Part shown: piece after piece, positions 34,373 through 43,140 of the stretch
Layout: each line of letters opens with the position of its first letter
How positions within the stretch are numbered: position 1 is the stretch's first letter
Assembly: GCA_900315455.1 (NCBI GenBank)
Contig: OMZE01000023.1
Span: 1 to 64,000, forward strand
DNA: 64,000 nt
Direction of reading: 5' to 3'
Source: an uncultured Prevotellaceae bacterium
Lineage (GTDB): Bacteria > Bacteroidota > Bacteroidia > Bacteroidales > Bacteroidaceae
The notes under the pieces: model-generated
Told to the model about the DNA's origin: nothing
Databases searched by the model: none
Seen by the model: only the letters and a program-made list of their open reading frames with translations
Program-made: the position numbers and the translations under genes

Positions 34373-36862
34373 TTACCACTGCAGGCGCAGGTGGTGGAGC
34401 ATGGTGGTGCTTTCGCCACACGACCCCGTATGTTGCAAACAAAAACCGCCATAGGGATTCGGGCCAACAGCGGCCGAGAGGTGCACAGAGGTCTGGAGCG
34501 CAGGGTCGGCGGGTGTGGCCAATGGCGTATCGGTAGAGACATCGGCAGTGAGCATGCCTGAGGAATAGTTCACCACGATATGGCAACCCGTTCGGTAGCA
34601 TACGGCACTTACGGCATTGGTGAGTGGAAGTACCTTGCCATGGTCGTAGCGCACCAGGAGGAAATCCACTGCTTTGGCATATTTTGTGGTGCGGATGATA
34701 CGGAGGGCATATCCTGTGAGCGTGGACGTATCGAATTTCAGTCCTACGTCCATATACTGCCCGGTGGCGCTGCCAAATCCTTGTCCGGCAGTCTTGGTGG
34801 GGTCGGCATCCAGTTCCACCCTCATGCTGCCATAGTCGGCGGCTGGAGGCGTGAACATGAGGCGCGCTCCACGCTGAGCCTGCAGCAGTCCCCACCCCAC
34901 TGCCCCGTTGAAGCCCTCGCCATATTCCCACATCGGTCGCGAGGGGTCAAACGACCAAGGATACTCCACCGTGTCGGCAGGTTTATAGCCATCGACGGTC
35001 CAGAAGCCCTCCTTCACCAATGGCTGCCACTGACAGGGGAAGTCATGGAAATCGGTATCGAGGGAGTGAAGAGGCCCCGCGGTTTTCACTCGCACACCAC
35101 CTACCGTCAGCATCTCGCCCTTTGCGCTCCGCGCATGAGCAGGGGTGATGGAGGCGAAGAGGAATTTACCTGCATCTGACGCCTTCAGACGATAAGTCTT
35201 TTCCGGTGAACGGTGAGAAGAAGCCACAGGGATGGCCGTCTGCGGGTCGTTGGTATCGGCGAGGAGCCATGTCACCACCGACTCGTCGGCATGACCATCC
35301 GGCGACAGTTGGTAGCGCAAGGTCGCCACGCCATCACGCACCACTATTTTTGGTTTTCTTTTCAGCGTAGGCGACGGCAAAGCCTTACCTTCGAGGTAGA
35401 CCTGCATGGCACCCTCCAGTCCGTCGGGGGTAGTTGCCACCACGGTGAAGCGAAGTGGGAGATCCTCATCGTAATCGGAAACAATCCGACAGCCACCATC
35501 TTCAACCGACAAAATACATAAATATTTTTCATATCCTTTTTCCACTCGCCACTCCACCTTTGGATGGATATTTTCGCCATATCCCCCGTGCCACATCGCC
35601 GTGGCAGAAAGCGCAATCGGCGCATCACCACCACGCATGTCGACTTGGCGGGGCACCACGGAGAGCGTTGTGGGCAGCGGGCGTGCCCCTGCCTGACTCA
35701 TCGGATGCCATTGGTCGTCGCCCGCCAACAGTCCGTCGACATTATAGCCTTTGTCGGTCTTATAGGCCAATAGCGTTGACTTTCCGTCTAAGCAAACAGA
35801 TGTCTCGGGATGGTCGCGCTCGATGAGGTAAGGTTTCCCGTTGAACGTCACATTGCTGTAATAGCAGCGCAGCCATGGTGCTGGATAAGCCGTCCATCCC
35901 AGATAAGCAGACGTTTGGGTATGGAAGCGACAGTCGACGAGGGTGAGAGCACCCGAAGCCTTGCAGAAATACGACCTATCGTTGTAGCCCATCAAATAGA
36001 AATCGCAGTCGAGCATCACCGCCCCCGTCGGTGAAGTGGTATAGAAAGGCTTTTGTCCGTAAAATTCAAAGTCACAATGCACATAAACCCCATTCCCCGT
36101 CAAGGCATCATCGGTGCACTCAAAATGGCAATGGTCGAATAAGATGCGGTGGGCGCCATTGAGTGGGTTCATGTTCAGTCTGCTGATGAACCTCACGTTG
36201 CGAGCCACTACACGGTCGCCGTGACAATACGCCACATGAGCCTGGGTGATGGCATCGCTGCGCCTCCGCCTACCCAATGTAGGAGAGAGAGGATAGTCGA
36301 GGTCGACGTTGCAGTAGTTGCCCATGGTAAGGTTGCTCACCTCCAGTCCGTCGCCATGGAAGTCGAACATGGTGAAATTGCCCACTGCCCCCTGTGTCTG
36401 TCCTCTCTGCGAGGCAAGCACCACATTCCTCGGGTCGTGCGAAAGTCCTATGATGTGCAAGTATTGGCAGCGCACCGTCATGCCGAAAGGTTCACGGCCA
36501 TCCTTCCCCACCGCCACGGCAGGGTCGTCGGGGTCATCAATCCAGTAGACGTTGGGAGCCACATATACCACCATGGGCTCGTTGGCCGTGCCGTCGTGCC
36601 ATCGCAGCGCCGCCTCCTGAAAAGACCGGCATGCAAAGGGCGACAAGGTGTCGGTGAGGGTAGCGTCTATGAGCAAGTGATGGTCGTCGAGCCGATAGGT
36701 CTTCCCGTCGTAGCAGAAGGAGCCGGCACCGGTCATCACTACAGGATTCTCAGGGTCGAGAGGGGCATTAAGGGATTGGCCATACCCTTTCATGCCGCAC
36801 ATGGCAAATGCTGTCGTAGCCGTCAGCAACAGCCACGAGAGAACCTTCTTCTGGAAAAACAT
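34373..36862 (-). CDS. Secreted right-handed beta-helix (pectin lyase-like) protein
   Basis: The product has 829 residues with a signal peptide (about 1-28). Residues 30-370 look like a parallel beta-helix: short repeats with evenly spaced Asn, Cys and aromatic residues (LHIIGLSHDPRNVVLASQRG, FHGDGLEVSNLTMGNYCNVD, VVARNVRFISRLNMNPLNGA, ILFDHCHFECTDDALTGNGV). The fold is shared by pectate lyases and pectinesterases, but no carbohydrate-esterase catalytic set is certain. Middle parts are Ig-like, and the last 200 residues resemble a concanavalin-like sandwich. It likely acts on polysaccharide outside the cytoplasm. It is followed downstream by no partner in the same direction and preceded, 18 bp away, by the GlsB-like gene. 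Confidence 0.65.
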   Translation of the reverse strand: MFFQKKVLSWLLLTATTAFAMCGMKGYGQSLNAPLDPENPVVMTGAGSFCYDGKTYRLDDHHLLIDATLTDTLSPFACRSFQEAALRWHDGTANEPMVVYVAPNVYWIDDPDDPAVAVGKDGREPFGMTVRCQYLHIIGLSHDPRNVVLASQRGQTQGAVGNFTMFDFHGDGLEVSNLTMGNYCNVDLDYPLSPTLGRRRRSDAITQAHVAYCHGDRVVARNVRFISRLNMNPLNGAHRILFDHCHFECTDDALTGNGVYVHCDFEFYGQKPFYTTSPTGAVMLDCDFYLMGYNDRSYFCKASGALTLVDCRFHTQTSAYLGWTAYPAPWLRCYYSNVTFNGKPYLIERDHPETSVCLDGKSTLLAYKTDKGYNVDGLLAGDDQWHPMSQAGARPLPTTLSVVPRQVDMRGGDAPIALSATAMWHGGYGENIHPKVEWRVEKGYEKYLCILSVEDGGCRIVSDYDEDLPLRFTVVATTPDGLEGAMQVYLEGKALPSPTLKRKPKIVVRDGVATLRYQLSPDGHADESVVTWLLADTNDPQTAIPVASSHRSPEKTYRLKASDAGKFLFASITPAHARSAKGEMLTVGGVRVKTAGPLHSLDTDFHDFPCQWQPLVKEGFWTVDGYKPADTVEYPWSFDPSRPMWEYGEGFNGAVGWGLLQAQRGARLMFTPPAADYGSMRVELDADPTKTAGQGFGSATGQYMDVGLKFDTSTLTGYALRIIRTTKYAKAVDFLLVRYDHGKVLPLTNAVSAVCYRTGCHIVVNYSSGMLTADVSTDTPLATPADPALQTSVHLSAAVGPNPYGGFCLQHTGSCGESTTMLHHLRLQW

Positions 36863-36880
36863 GATAATTGGTTTTGGGGA

Positions 36881-37885
36881 TTATTCCTTTGGATTGAGGT
36901 GGCTCGACATGATCTTTCCCACGTCGCCCGTAGGCATATTCATCACCTCGGGATGCTCGGCGATGAAAGTGTCGATATGGCGGATACGCTTCTCCTCAAG
37001 AATCTCATCGACAGCGATGAGGATACCTGTCTCCTCCACGTCGCCGAAGCCGTCGTTGATGGCGGTGCCAAACATCTTCATCGTGGGGCTCAGTCCCATG
37101 TATGCATTGACGAGCGGCGGGATATTGATGCCCAGTTTGCGTATCTCGGCATTGAGAATCTTGTAGTCCTCCTTCAGAGAGTCCTCGCAGAGGATGCTGG
37201 CCAGTTCCTTCGGGTCGGCCTCTATCTGCAACGGGTTCATGGGGATGATGAGGTTCTCCTTGTCGCCGAAATGCTTGTTGAGGAAATAGAGAATCATATC
37301 GCGTCCTTTCCTCACATACGAGGGATACATCGTCATTTTGCCGAAGAAATACTTCACGCTGGGCATGATGACGGTGAGCGCGCCAAGGCCATCCCACAGG
37401 TTGTCGAGGGCGAAGAGGCTCTTGGATCCCCGCTTGCTGCTCTGATAAGGTATGGTGACATACGACCGAGCCAGTTCCACGGTCTGTGGCAAATACTCCT
37501 TGATAAACTTCTCCGAGAAATGGAACATGTGGCTTGTGGCGAGGATGGGCTGTCCCTGGCTGTCGAAGTCCACCTCGTTGCCCAGTTTGTAGCGGTACCC
37601 ACCGATAATCTCCTGCTCCTCGGGATTCCACACCAGGAGTTGCTTGTAGCAGTTGTCCATCAGGTCGAACTCATCGAGGTCGAGTTCCTTGCCCGTTCCT
37701 CCTCCCGCTGCCCTGAACACTTCTTCGCGCTGGCGTCCGATCTCCCTCACCACGTTGGGGGAGTCGTGGATGTCGACGATATAAATCTGATTATGGCTCT
37801 TGTTGGTCATCCTCAGACGCTTGTCTGGAGTAAGTTCACTGAGCAACAGTTCCTTGTCTACGGGGGGTATTATAGGTTGTTCCAT
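36881..37885 (-). CDS. glsB: GNAT-type N-acyltransferase, GlsB/OlsB-like
   Basis: The product has 334 residues. It carries the hemolysin/OlsB-type acyltransferase domain (Acetyltransf_5): REIGRQREEVFRAAGGGTGK, EFDLMDNCYKQLLVWNPEEQ, IIGGYRYKLG and ELARSYVTIPYQ. OlsB transfers a 3-hydroxy-acyl chain from ACP to an amino acid. In Bacteroides thetaiotaomicron the pair GlsB and GlsA makes glycine lipids; the paired PlsC-type gene 31 bp upstream supports the same here. The product would be an N-acyl-glycine. Symbol is assigned by analogy, not by alignment. Confidence 0.65.
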   Translation of the reverse strand: MEQPIIPPVDKELLLSELTPDKRLRMTNKSHNQIYIVDIHDSPNVVREIGRQREEVFRAAGGGTGKELDLDEFDLMDNCYKQLLVWNPEEQEIIGGYRYKLGNEVDFDSQGQPILATSHMFHFSEKFIKEYLPQTVELARSYVTIPYQSSKRGSKSLFALDNLWDGLGALTVIMPSVKYFFGKMTMYPSYVRKGRDMILYFLNKHFGDKENLIIPMNPLQIEADPKELASILCEDSLKEDYKILNAEIRKLGINIPPLVNAYMGLSPTMKMFGTAINDGFGDVEETGILIAVDEILEEKRIRHIDTFIAEHPEVMNMPTGDVGKIMSSHLNPKE

Positions 37886-37916
37886 GGAGATAGGATTGAT
37901 AGGATGGTCTATGATG

Positions 37917-38744
37917 TTATAGGCTGTAAACTTGATCTTGCACGTATTGTGCCCACTGGGCCGGAGTCCGCGATTTGTCGAAAGTCTGCCAACTGATGGG
38001 CTTGCCGATGCTCACCTTGAAGGTCTGGTGAGCGTTCTTGTACATCTCATCGACAAGGAAGAGCATGGCTACATTGAACTTCAGGCCGAGTCGCTTGCAG
38101 ATGTTGGCGATGCGGTAGAACCGCTCCGAGTTTCTGCCACTGAAATGGATGGGCACCACATCGCGCTGGGTCTCGATGCTCTTGGAGATGAACGTCTTCT
38201 TCCAAGCCAGGTCGCGTATCACGCCATTGGTCTTGCGAGAGCAGAGTCCGGCGGGGAACATCAGGATGTGGTTGTCGCTGGCAAAGCCCGCCTTCACCAT
38301 CGCAGGGAAATTGCGGCTCTGACTTCCCGTCTTGTTGATGGGAATGCACAGCGGTGCCAGGCCGGGGAGGTTCATCAGCAGGTCGTTGACGAGATAGCGG
38401 AACCGCCCGTCGTAATGCCGCCCGATGATGGCACCGAGCGCCACGCCATCCTCCCCGCCGAGCGGATGGTTGCTCACGAAGGTATAGAGCCGGCCGTCGT
38501 TCTTGTCGGGGAAGTTTTCCTCACCCTCCACTTCAAGGGTCATGTCGAGATATTTCACACATTCCTCAAGCCATTCCACGCCTTTCTTGTCGCGGCTCTC
38601 CCATAGAAACCTGTTCACCTCGTCCTGATGCACGATGTGCTTGAGCCAACTGCGCACGAAAGAGGGCACCATGCCCGCCTTCTTGCCCATCTTGCTGTTG
38701 AGTATGTCATCAATGTCTATGGTTTTCTCTATTATCTCGGCCAT
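37917..38744 (-). CDS. glsA: PlsC-type O-acyltransferase, GlsA/OlsA-like
   Basis: The product has 275 residues. The acyltransferase box is VSNHPLGGEDGVALG, where the His and Asp are separated by five residues instead of the usual four, followed by the PLCIPINKTGSQSRNF and MFPAGLCSRKTNG segments, equivalent to the phosphate-binding and EGTR blocks of PlsC. It should add a second acyl chain to the hydroxyl of an N-acylated lipid made by the neighbour. No membrane span is obvious, so peripheral attachment is likely. It heads the two-gene unit and diverges from the mraZ cluster. Confidence 0.65.
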   Translation of the reverse strand: MAEIIEKTIDIDDILNSKMGKKAGMVPSFVRSWLKHIVHQDEVNRFLWESRDKKGVEWLEECVKYLDMTLEVEGEENFPDKNDGRLYTFVSNHPLGGEDGVALGAIIGRHYDGRFRYLVNDLLMNLPGLAPLCIPINKTGSQSRNFPAMVKAGFASDNHILMFPAGLCSRKTNGVIRDLAWKKTFISKSIETQRDVVPIHFSGRNSERFYRIANICKRLGLKFNVAMLFLVDEMYKNAHQTFKVSIGKPISWQTFDKSRTPAQWAQYVQDQVYSL

Positions 38745-38966
38745 TTAGCAATAAAGTCTAATATTCTGCAAAAATAATCCATCTTTTTCAAATAACTTCC
38801 TTTTTTGATGAAAAATGTTCCATTATCCCTAAAAAACAAACTTTTTTCTCAGTTTTCGGGATAGATAAGTTACATTTAGACACTCTTATTTTTTGGACAA
38901 GCATTACCACGACCACTCTTCAGAAAACGAAAAAAGAGGAGGAAAAAATATTTTTTAAAAATAATG

Positions 38967-38991
38967 TGGGGGATTGTGGGGGATTGTGGGG
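38967..38991 (+). promoter_or_regulatory. MraZ operator: three TGGGG boxes at 5-bp spacing
   Basis: TGGGG occurs at 38967-38971, 38977-38981 and 38987-38991, each pair separated by GATTG. This is exactly the TGGGN-N5-TGGGN-N5-TGGGN arrangement known for E. coli MraZ. It covers the expected -33 region of the promoter whose -7 box is at 39001-39008, so MraZ binding should repress its own operon. Confidence 0.85.
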
Positions 38992-39000
38992 AAAAATATG

Positions 39001-39008
39001 TAATTTTG
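39001..39008 (+). promoter_or_regulatory. -7 box of the dcw cluster promoter
   Basis: TAATTTTG matches TAnnTTTG and lies 25 bases before the GTG start of mraZ. A TTG 24 bp upstream (38974-38976) lies inside the MraZ operator. Confidence 0.65.
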
Positions 39009-39033
39009 AAGCCGAAAAAAAGAATTCAGCCTC

Positions 39034-39504
39034 GTGCGACTATTAGGAAACATAGAAGCCCGTACCGACTCGAAAGGGAGAGTGTTTCTGCCGGCAGCAT
39101 TCAGGAAAGTGCTGCAGGTGGACGGAGAGACCTGTCTCGTGCTCCGCCGCGATGTGTTCCAGCCCTGCATCACGATATACCCTGAAGCAGCATGGAATGC
39201 GCTGATGGACAGCGTGAGACAGCGCATCGACCCGTGGAATCCCCGCCATATGCAAGTCTACCGGCAGTTGCTCTCCGATGTAGAAATTGTAAGTCAGGAC
39301 AGTGGGGGCCGCATACTGATGCCAAAGCGCTTCCTTGAAAGTGCCGGCATCAGCCAGGGCATCCGCTTCATCGGCATGGGTGACTATATCGAGGCATGGA
39401 GCAGTGAGCATACCAAAGAGCCGTTTATGGCGCAGGAGGAGTTCAGGCAAGAACTGGAGCACCTGATGCGCACCACTGACGACAACAGGGTGGAGGAACG
39501 ATGA
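39034..39504 (+). CDS. mraZ: Transcriptional regulator MraZ
   Basis: The product has 156 residues with two SpoVT-AbrB swaps: the first with DSKGRVFLPAAFR (about 12-24), the second with QDSGGRILMPKRFL (about 89-102). It starts with GTG at 39034; no ATG fits. MraZ forms a ring that binds repeated TGGGN boxes and represses the dcw operon; three such boxes are present just upstream. The last four bases overlap the rsmH start. Confidence 0.95.
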   Translation: MRLLGNIEARTDSKGRVFLPAAFRKVLQVDGETCLVLRRDVFQPCITIYPEAAWNALMDSVRQRIDPWNPRHMQVYRQLLSDVEIVSQDSGGRILMPKRFLESAGISQGIRFIGMGDYIEAWSSEHTKEPFMAQEEFRQELEHLMRTTDDNRVEER

Positions 39505-40409
39505 TGGAAGAGACCTACCACGTGCCCGTATTGTTGGAGGAGAGCATCGCCGGCCTCAACATCCGTCAGGATGGCACCTATGTCGACGTGACATTCGGCG
39601 GCGGCGGCCACAGCAAGCGGATACTGCAGTCGCTGGGCGACGGCGGGCGCCTGTTTGGCTTCGACCAGGATGCCGACAGCGAGAGTCACATCCCCGACGA
39701 CAAGCGGTTTTGTTTCGTAAGGAGCAACTTCCGCTACCTCGCCAACTGGATGCGCTATTATGGCATCGACCATATCGACGGTTTGTTGGCCGACCTTGGC
39801 GTGTCGAGCCATCATTTCGACGACGAGAGCCGCGGTTTCTCGTTCAGGTTTGACTCACCCCTCGACATGCGGATGAACAAGAGCGCGCGCCTCAATGCCG
39901 CCGATGTGGTGAACACCTACGGCGAAAAGCAGTTGGCCGACATCTTCTACCTATATGGCGAGTTGAAGAACGCCCGCCGCCTGGCGGCAGCCATCGTGAA
40001 GGCCCGTGCCGAGGCCCCCATCCTCACCACCCAGGCTCTTGCCAATCTCACTGGGCGCCTCTTCCCCCGAGAGCGAGAGAAGAAGGAAGTCACCAAACTG
40101 TTTCAGGCACTCCGCATTGAGGTGAACCACGAGATGGAGGCTCTCACCGAGATGCTCTCTGCCGCCACCACGCTGCTGGGCAGCGGTGGCAGACTGGTGG
40201 TCATCACCTACCACAGCCTGGAAGACCGCATCGTGAAGAACATGATGAAGAGCGGCAATGTGGGTGGCACGGTGACCCAAGACTTCTTCGGCCGTGTGGA
40301 GACTCCCTTCACACTGGTCAACAACAAGGTGATCGTGGCCGGTCCCGAAGAACTGCAAGACAACCCGAGGAGCAGGAGCGCGAAACTGAGGATTGCGGAG
40401 AAGAAATGA
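39501..40409 (+). CDS. rsmH: 16S rRNA (cytosine-1402-N4)-methyltransferase
   Basis: The product has 302 residues. The SAM-binding segment YVDVTFGGGGHSKRIL is near residue 27, followed by DGLLADLGVSSHHFDD and the C-terminal VVITYHSLEDRIVK block, all hallmarks of RsmH (MraW). It methylates N4 of C1402 in the ribosomal P site. The start ATG overlaps the mraZ stop (ATGA), implying coupled translation. An ATG three bases later is an alternative. Confidence 0.97.
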   Translation: MMEETYHVPVLLEESIAGLNIRQDGTYVDVTFGGGGHSKRILQSLGDGGRLFGFDQDADSESHIPDDKRFCFVRSNFRYLANWMRYYGIDHIDGLLADLGVSSHHFDDESRGFSFRFDSPLDMRMNKSARLNAADVVNTYGEKQLADIFYLYGELKNARRLAAAIVKARAEAPILTTQALANLTGRLFPREREKKEVTKLFQALRIEVNHEMEALTEMLSAATTLLGSGGRLVVITYHSLEDRIVKNMMKSGNVGGTVTQDFFGRVETPFTLVNNKVIVAGPEELQDNPRSRSAKLRIAEKK

Positions 40410-40410
40410 C

Positions 40411-40470
40411 CCGAGAAGAGAAGGATTGAGAGGAAATGAACTGAGAAGAAAAGAATTGAGAGGAAATGAA
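40411..40470 (+). repeat. 30-bp tandem duplication carrying a ribosome-binding-site-like start
   Basis: Two adjacent 30-base units (40411-40440 and 40441-40470) match at 27 positions and both end in TTGAGAGGAAATGAA. The second ATG (40466) starts the FtsL-like gene. The first ATG (40436) starts ATG AAC TGA, a two-codon frame, so the duplicated start is a decoy. Confidence 0.8.
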
Positions 40471-40963
40471 GAGAAGAGAGGAAAACATCGACCCCGAAGA
40501 GGAACAGGAGATGACATTAGAGCCTGAAGAAGGAGACAATCCTGTAGTAGAAGAAGAACAAGGCGAAGCCAAAGAGCAAGTCCATCCCAGCCTGAAGGAA
40601 GTGATCAAGGAGAAAGCACGCGAAGACGAGCAGCCTTTCTCCTCCACTTTCTCGTTGCGTACCATTCTTGGCGGCGACATTCTCAACACGCAGGCTATCC
40701 GCAAGCAGATTTGGCTCTTCCTGCTGATTACCGTCTTTGCCGTGTTCTACATTTCGAACAGGTATAGTTGCCAAAAGCAACAGATAGAAATCGACCGTCT
40801 CACCAAAGAACTCAAGACCTCGAAATACAAGACCCTGTCGCTCTCCAGCATCCTCACAGAGCGGTGCCGGGAGAGCCATGTGGTGGAATTGCTGCGTGCC
40901 AATAACGACAGCACCATCCACCCCGCCGACCAACCACCCTATATCATCATGACACCAAGATAA
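40466..40963 (+). CDS. FtsL-like division protein
   Basis: The product has 165 residues: an acidic, charged N-terminal half (EENIDPEEEQEMTLEPEEGD), a membrane span (QIWLFLLITVFAVFYISNRY, about 86-105) and a periplasmic coiled segment (QQIEIDRLTKELKTSKYKTL). Topology and position between rsmH and ftsI are those of FtsL, which joins FtsQ and FtsB and recruits FtsW-FtsI. The N-terminal extension is much longer than in E. coli FtsL. The assignment rests on context more than on sequence. Confidence 0.8.
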   Translation: MKRREENIDPEEEQEMTLEPEEGDNPVVEEEQGEAKEQVHPSLKEVIKEKAREDEQPFSSTFSLRTILGGDILNTQAIRKQIWLFLLITVFAVFYISNRYSCQKQQIEIDRLTKELKTSKYKTLSLSSILTERCRESHVVELLRANNDSTIHPADQPPYIIMTPR

Positions 40964-40969
40964 CGAGAA

Positions 40970-43123
40970 ATGAGCAAGTTCGACAACAACAAGACGATAC
41001 CCCGCTACTCCTTCATCGCCATCATCATCACCCTGATAGGCGTCTTGGTACTGGTAAAGGCTCTCTATATCATGACCGCCAAGCACGACTACTGGATGGA
41101 TGTGGCGAAGAAGCAGAAACTCGACAGTCTGGTGGTGAAGCCCAACCGTGGCAACATCCTCAGCGACGACGGCGAACTGATGGCCAGTTCGCTGCCCGAA
41201 TATAAGATGTTCATGGACTTCAAGGTAGGTGGAGAGAAGAAGGACTCGCTATGGCGCGAGAAGGTGGACAGCATCTGCATGGGGCTGCACGAGATTTTCC
41301 CGGAGAAGTCGGCAGAGGAGTTCAAGGCCGACCTGGAGAAAGGCCATGCGAAGATGAGCCAGAACTGGCCTATCTGGCCCAAGCGCGTAGACTACAACAC
41401 TTTCGTGAAAGTGAAGCAATTGCCCATCTTCAACATGCCCAAGTTGCGTGGCGGATTCCACTATGAAGAGAACAACGCCCGCCGCAGGCCCTTCGGCACC
41501 CTTGCCCAACGAACCGTCGGCGACATGTATGGTGCCAAAGACACCGCCCGTTTCGGACTGGAACTGTCGTTTGACTCCATCCTCCGCGGCAAGACCGGCA
41601 TCACCCACAAACGCAAGGTGATGAACAAGTTTCTGAGTTTCGTCGACATCCCACCCACCGACGGTGACGACATACAGACCACCATCAACGTGCAGATGCA
41701 AGACATTGCCGAGAAGGCGGTGGAAGAGGAACTGAAACTGATCAATGGCGACGTTGGCGTAGCCATCGTGATGGAAGTGGCCACAGGCGACGTGAAAGCC
41801 ATCGTCAACCTTGAGAAATGCGGCGACGGCCAGTATCGTGAGCGCCGCAACCATGCTGTCTCCGACCTACTTGAGCCAGGGTCGGTGTTCAAGACGGCAT
41901 CGGTGATGGTAGCCCTCGACGACGGGTTGGTAGACACCGCCCACAGGGTGAACACCGGCAACGGCCAGATGATGATGCATGGCGCACAGATGAACGACCA
42001 CAACCGTGCCTCTGGCGGCTACGGCACCATCTCGCTCGGACGTGCGCTGCAAGTGAGTTCCAACATCGGCATCAGCAAGGTCATCGACGAATGCTACAAG
42101 AGCAATCCCGAGCGCTATGTCGACGGTCTCTACCGCATAGGCATTGCCGAAGACCTGCAAGTGCCCATCACCGGTTCCACCCCGCCACGCATCAGGAAGC
42201 CTCAGAAAAACTCCCACGGCAATTACACCAACTGGAGTCTTACCACCCTGCCATGGATGAGTATCGGCTATGAGACCCAGGTACCGCCCATCTCTACGCT
42301 GACTTTCTACAACGCCATTGCCAACAACGGCAAGATGATGAAGCCACGCTTCGTCACCCGTGTGCTCCGCGAGGGTCAGGTTATCGCCGAATATCCCCCT
42401 GTGGTGCTCCGCCACCAAATTTGCAAGCCCTCCACACTCGCCCAGATACAAGACCTGCTGTGCAAGGTGGTGACAAACGGCACGGGAAAGAAAGCCAAGT
42501 CGGAGTCGTTTCTCGTGGCAGGAAAGACCGGAACAGCACAAATCTCCAAGGGCCGTGGAGGATACAAGTCGGGCGTCATGCACTACCTCGTGAGTTTCGT
42601 GGGCTACTTCCCCGCCGATGCCCCGCGCTACAGTTGCATCGTCTGCCTGCAGAAAGCAGGACTCCCCGCTTCGGGAGGTACGATGAGCGGATGGGTGTTC
42701 CACAACATCTCGGAAGGCGTGATGGCCCACAACCTCAACATGGACATCTCCAACGCACGCGACTCCCTGCAGGAGCGGAGGCCGAAAGCCATGAGCGGCG
42801 ACCTGAAAGCCGCCAGCATGGTATTGGGACACCTGGGATTCGACACTCAGCGCCAATGGGGCGACAACAACAGCGACCAGTCGTTCTGGGGTTCGGTGGC
42901 ACTCGGTGGCACACAATACATCCTCAAGCAGAAGGAAAAAGAATCGGACAACATCGTGCCCAACGTACGGGGGATGGGAGCCCGCGATGCCATCTACCAG
43001 ATGGAGCGCCGTGGCATCAAGACCAAGGTAGTGGGGCGCGGTAAGGTGAGAAGCCAGAGCCTTGCCCCCGGCGAGAAGGTCGTGCGCGGCTCCGTGTGCA
43101 CCCTTACAATGCAATATCAATAA
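40970..43123 (+). CDS. ftsI: Septal peptidoglycan transpeptidase FtsI (PBP3) with PASTA domain
   Basis: The product has 717 residues. An N-terminal membrane anchor (about 14-33) is followed by the pedestal domain (from [15 protein letters not shown]), then the transpeptidase domain: active Ser305 and Lys308 in [12 protein letters not shown] at 363-365, and K-T-G at 519-521 ([11 protein letters not shown]). A PASTA domain closes the protein ([20 protein letters not shown] to the end), a feature typical of Bacteroidetes and Gram-positives but not of E. coli FtsI. It crosslinks septal peptidoglycan together with FtsW, seven kb downstream. The gap to the FtsL-like gene is six bases. Confidence 0.96.
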   Translation: MSKFDNNKTIPRYSFIAIIITLIGVLVLVKALYIMTAKHDYWMDVAKKQKLDSLVVKPNRGNILSDDGELMASSLPEYKMFMDFKVGGEKKDSLWREKVDSICMGLHEIFPEKSAEEFKADLEKGHAKMSQNWPIWPKRVDYNTFVKVKQLPIFNMPKLRGGFHYEENNARRRPFGTLAQRTVGDMYGAKDTARFGLELSFDSILRGKTGITHKRKVMNKFLSFVDIPPTDGDDIQTTINVQMQDIAEKAVEEELKLINGDVGVAIVMEVATGDVKAIVNLEKCGDGQYRERRNHAVSDLLEPGSVFKTASVMVALDDGLVDTAHRVNTGNGQMMMHGAQMNDHNRASGGYGTISLGRALQVSSNIGISKVIDECYKSNPERYVDGLYRIGIAEDLQVPITGSTPPRIRKPQKNSHGNYTNWSLTTLPWMSIGYETQVPPISTLTFYNAIANNGKMMKPRFVTRVLREGQVIAEYPPVVLRHQICKPSTLAQIQDLLCKVVTNGTGKKAKSESFLVAGKTGTAQISKGRGGYKSGVMHYLVSFVGYFPADAPRYSCIVCLQKAGLPASGGTMSGWVFHNISEGVMAHNLNMDISNARDSLQERRPKAMSGDLKAASMVLGHLGFDTQRQWGDNNSDQSFWGSVALGGTQYILKQKEKESDNIVPNVRGMGARDAIYQMERRGIKTKVVGRGKVRSQSLAPGEKVVRGSVCTLTMQYQ

Positions 43124-43140
43124 CGCTATATACATACATT

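Noticed and set aside
41867-43135. 422-codon frame antisense to ftsI
   Set aside because: It is a shadow frame inside a gene with clear transpeptidase motifs.
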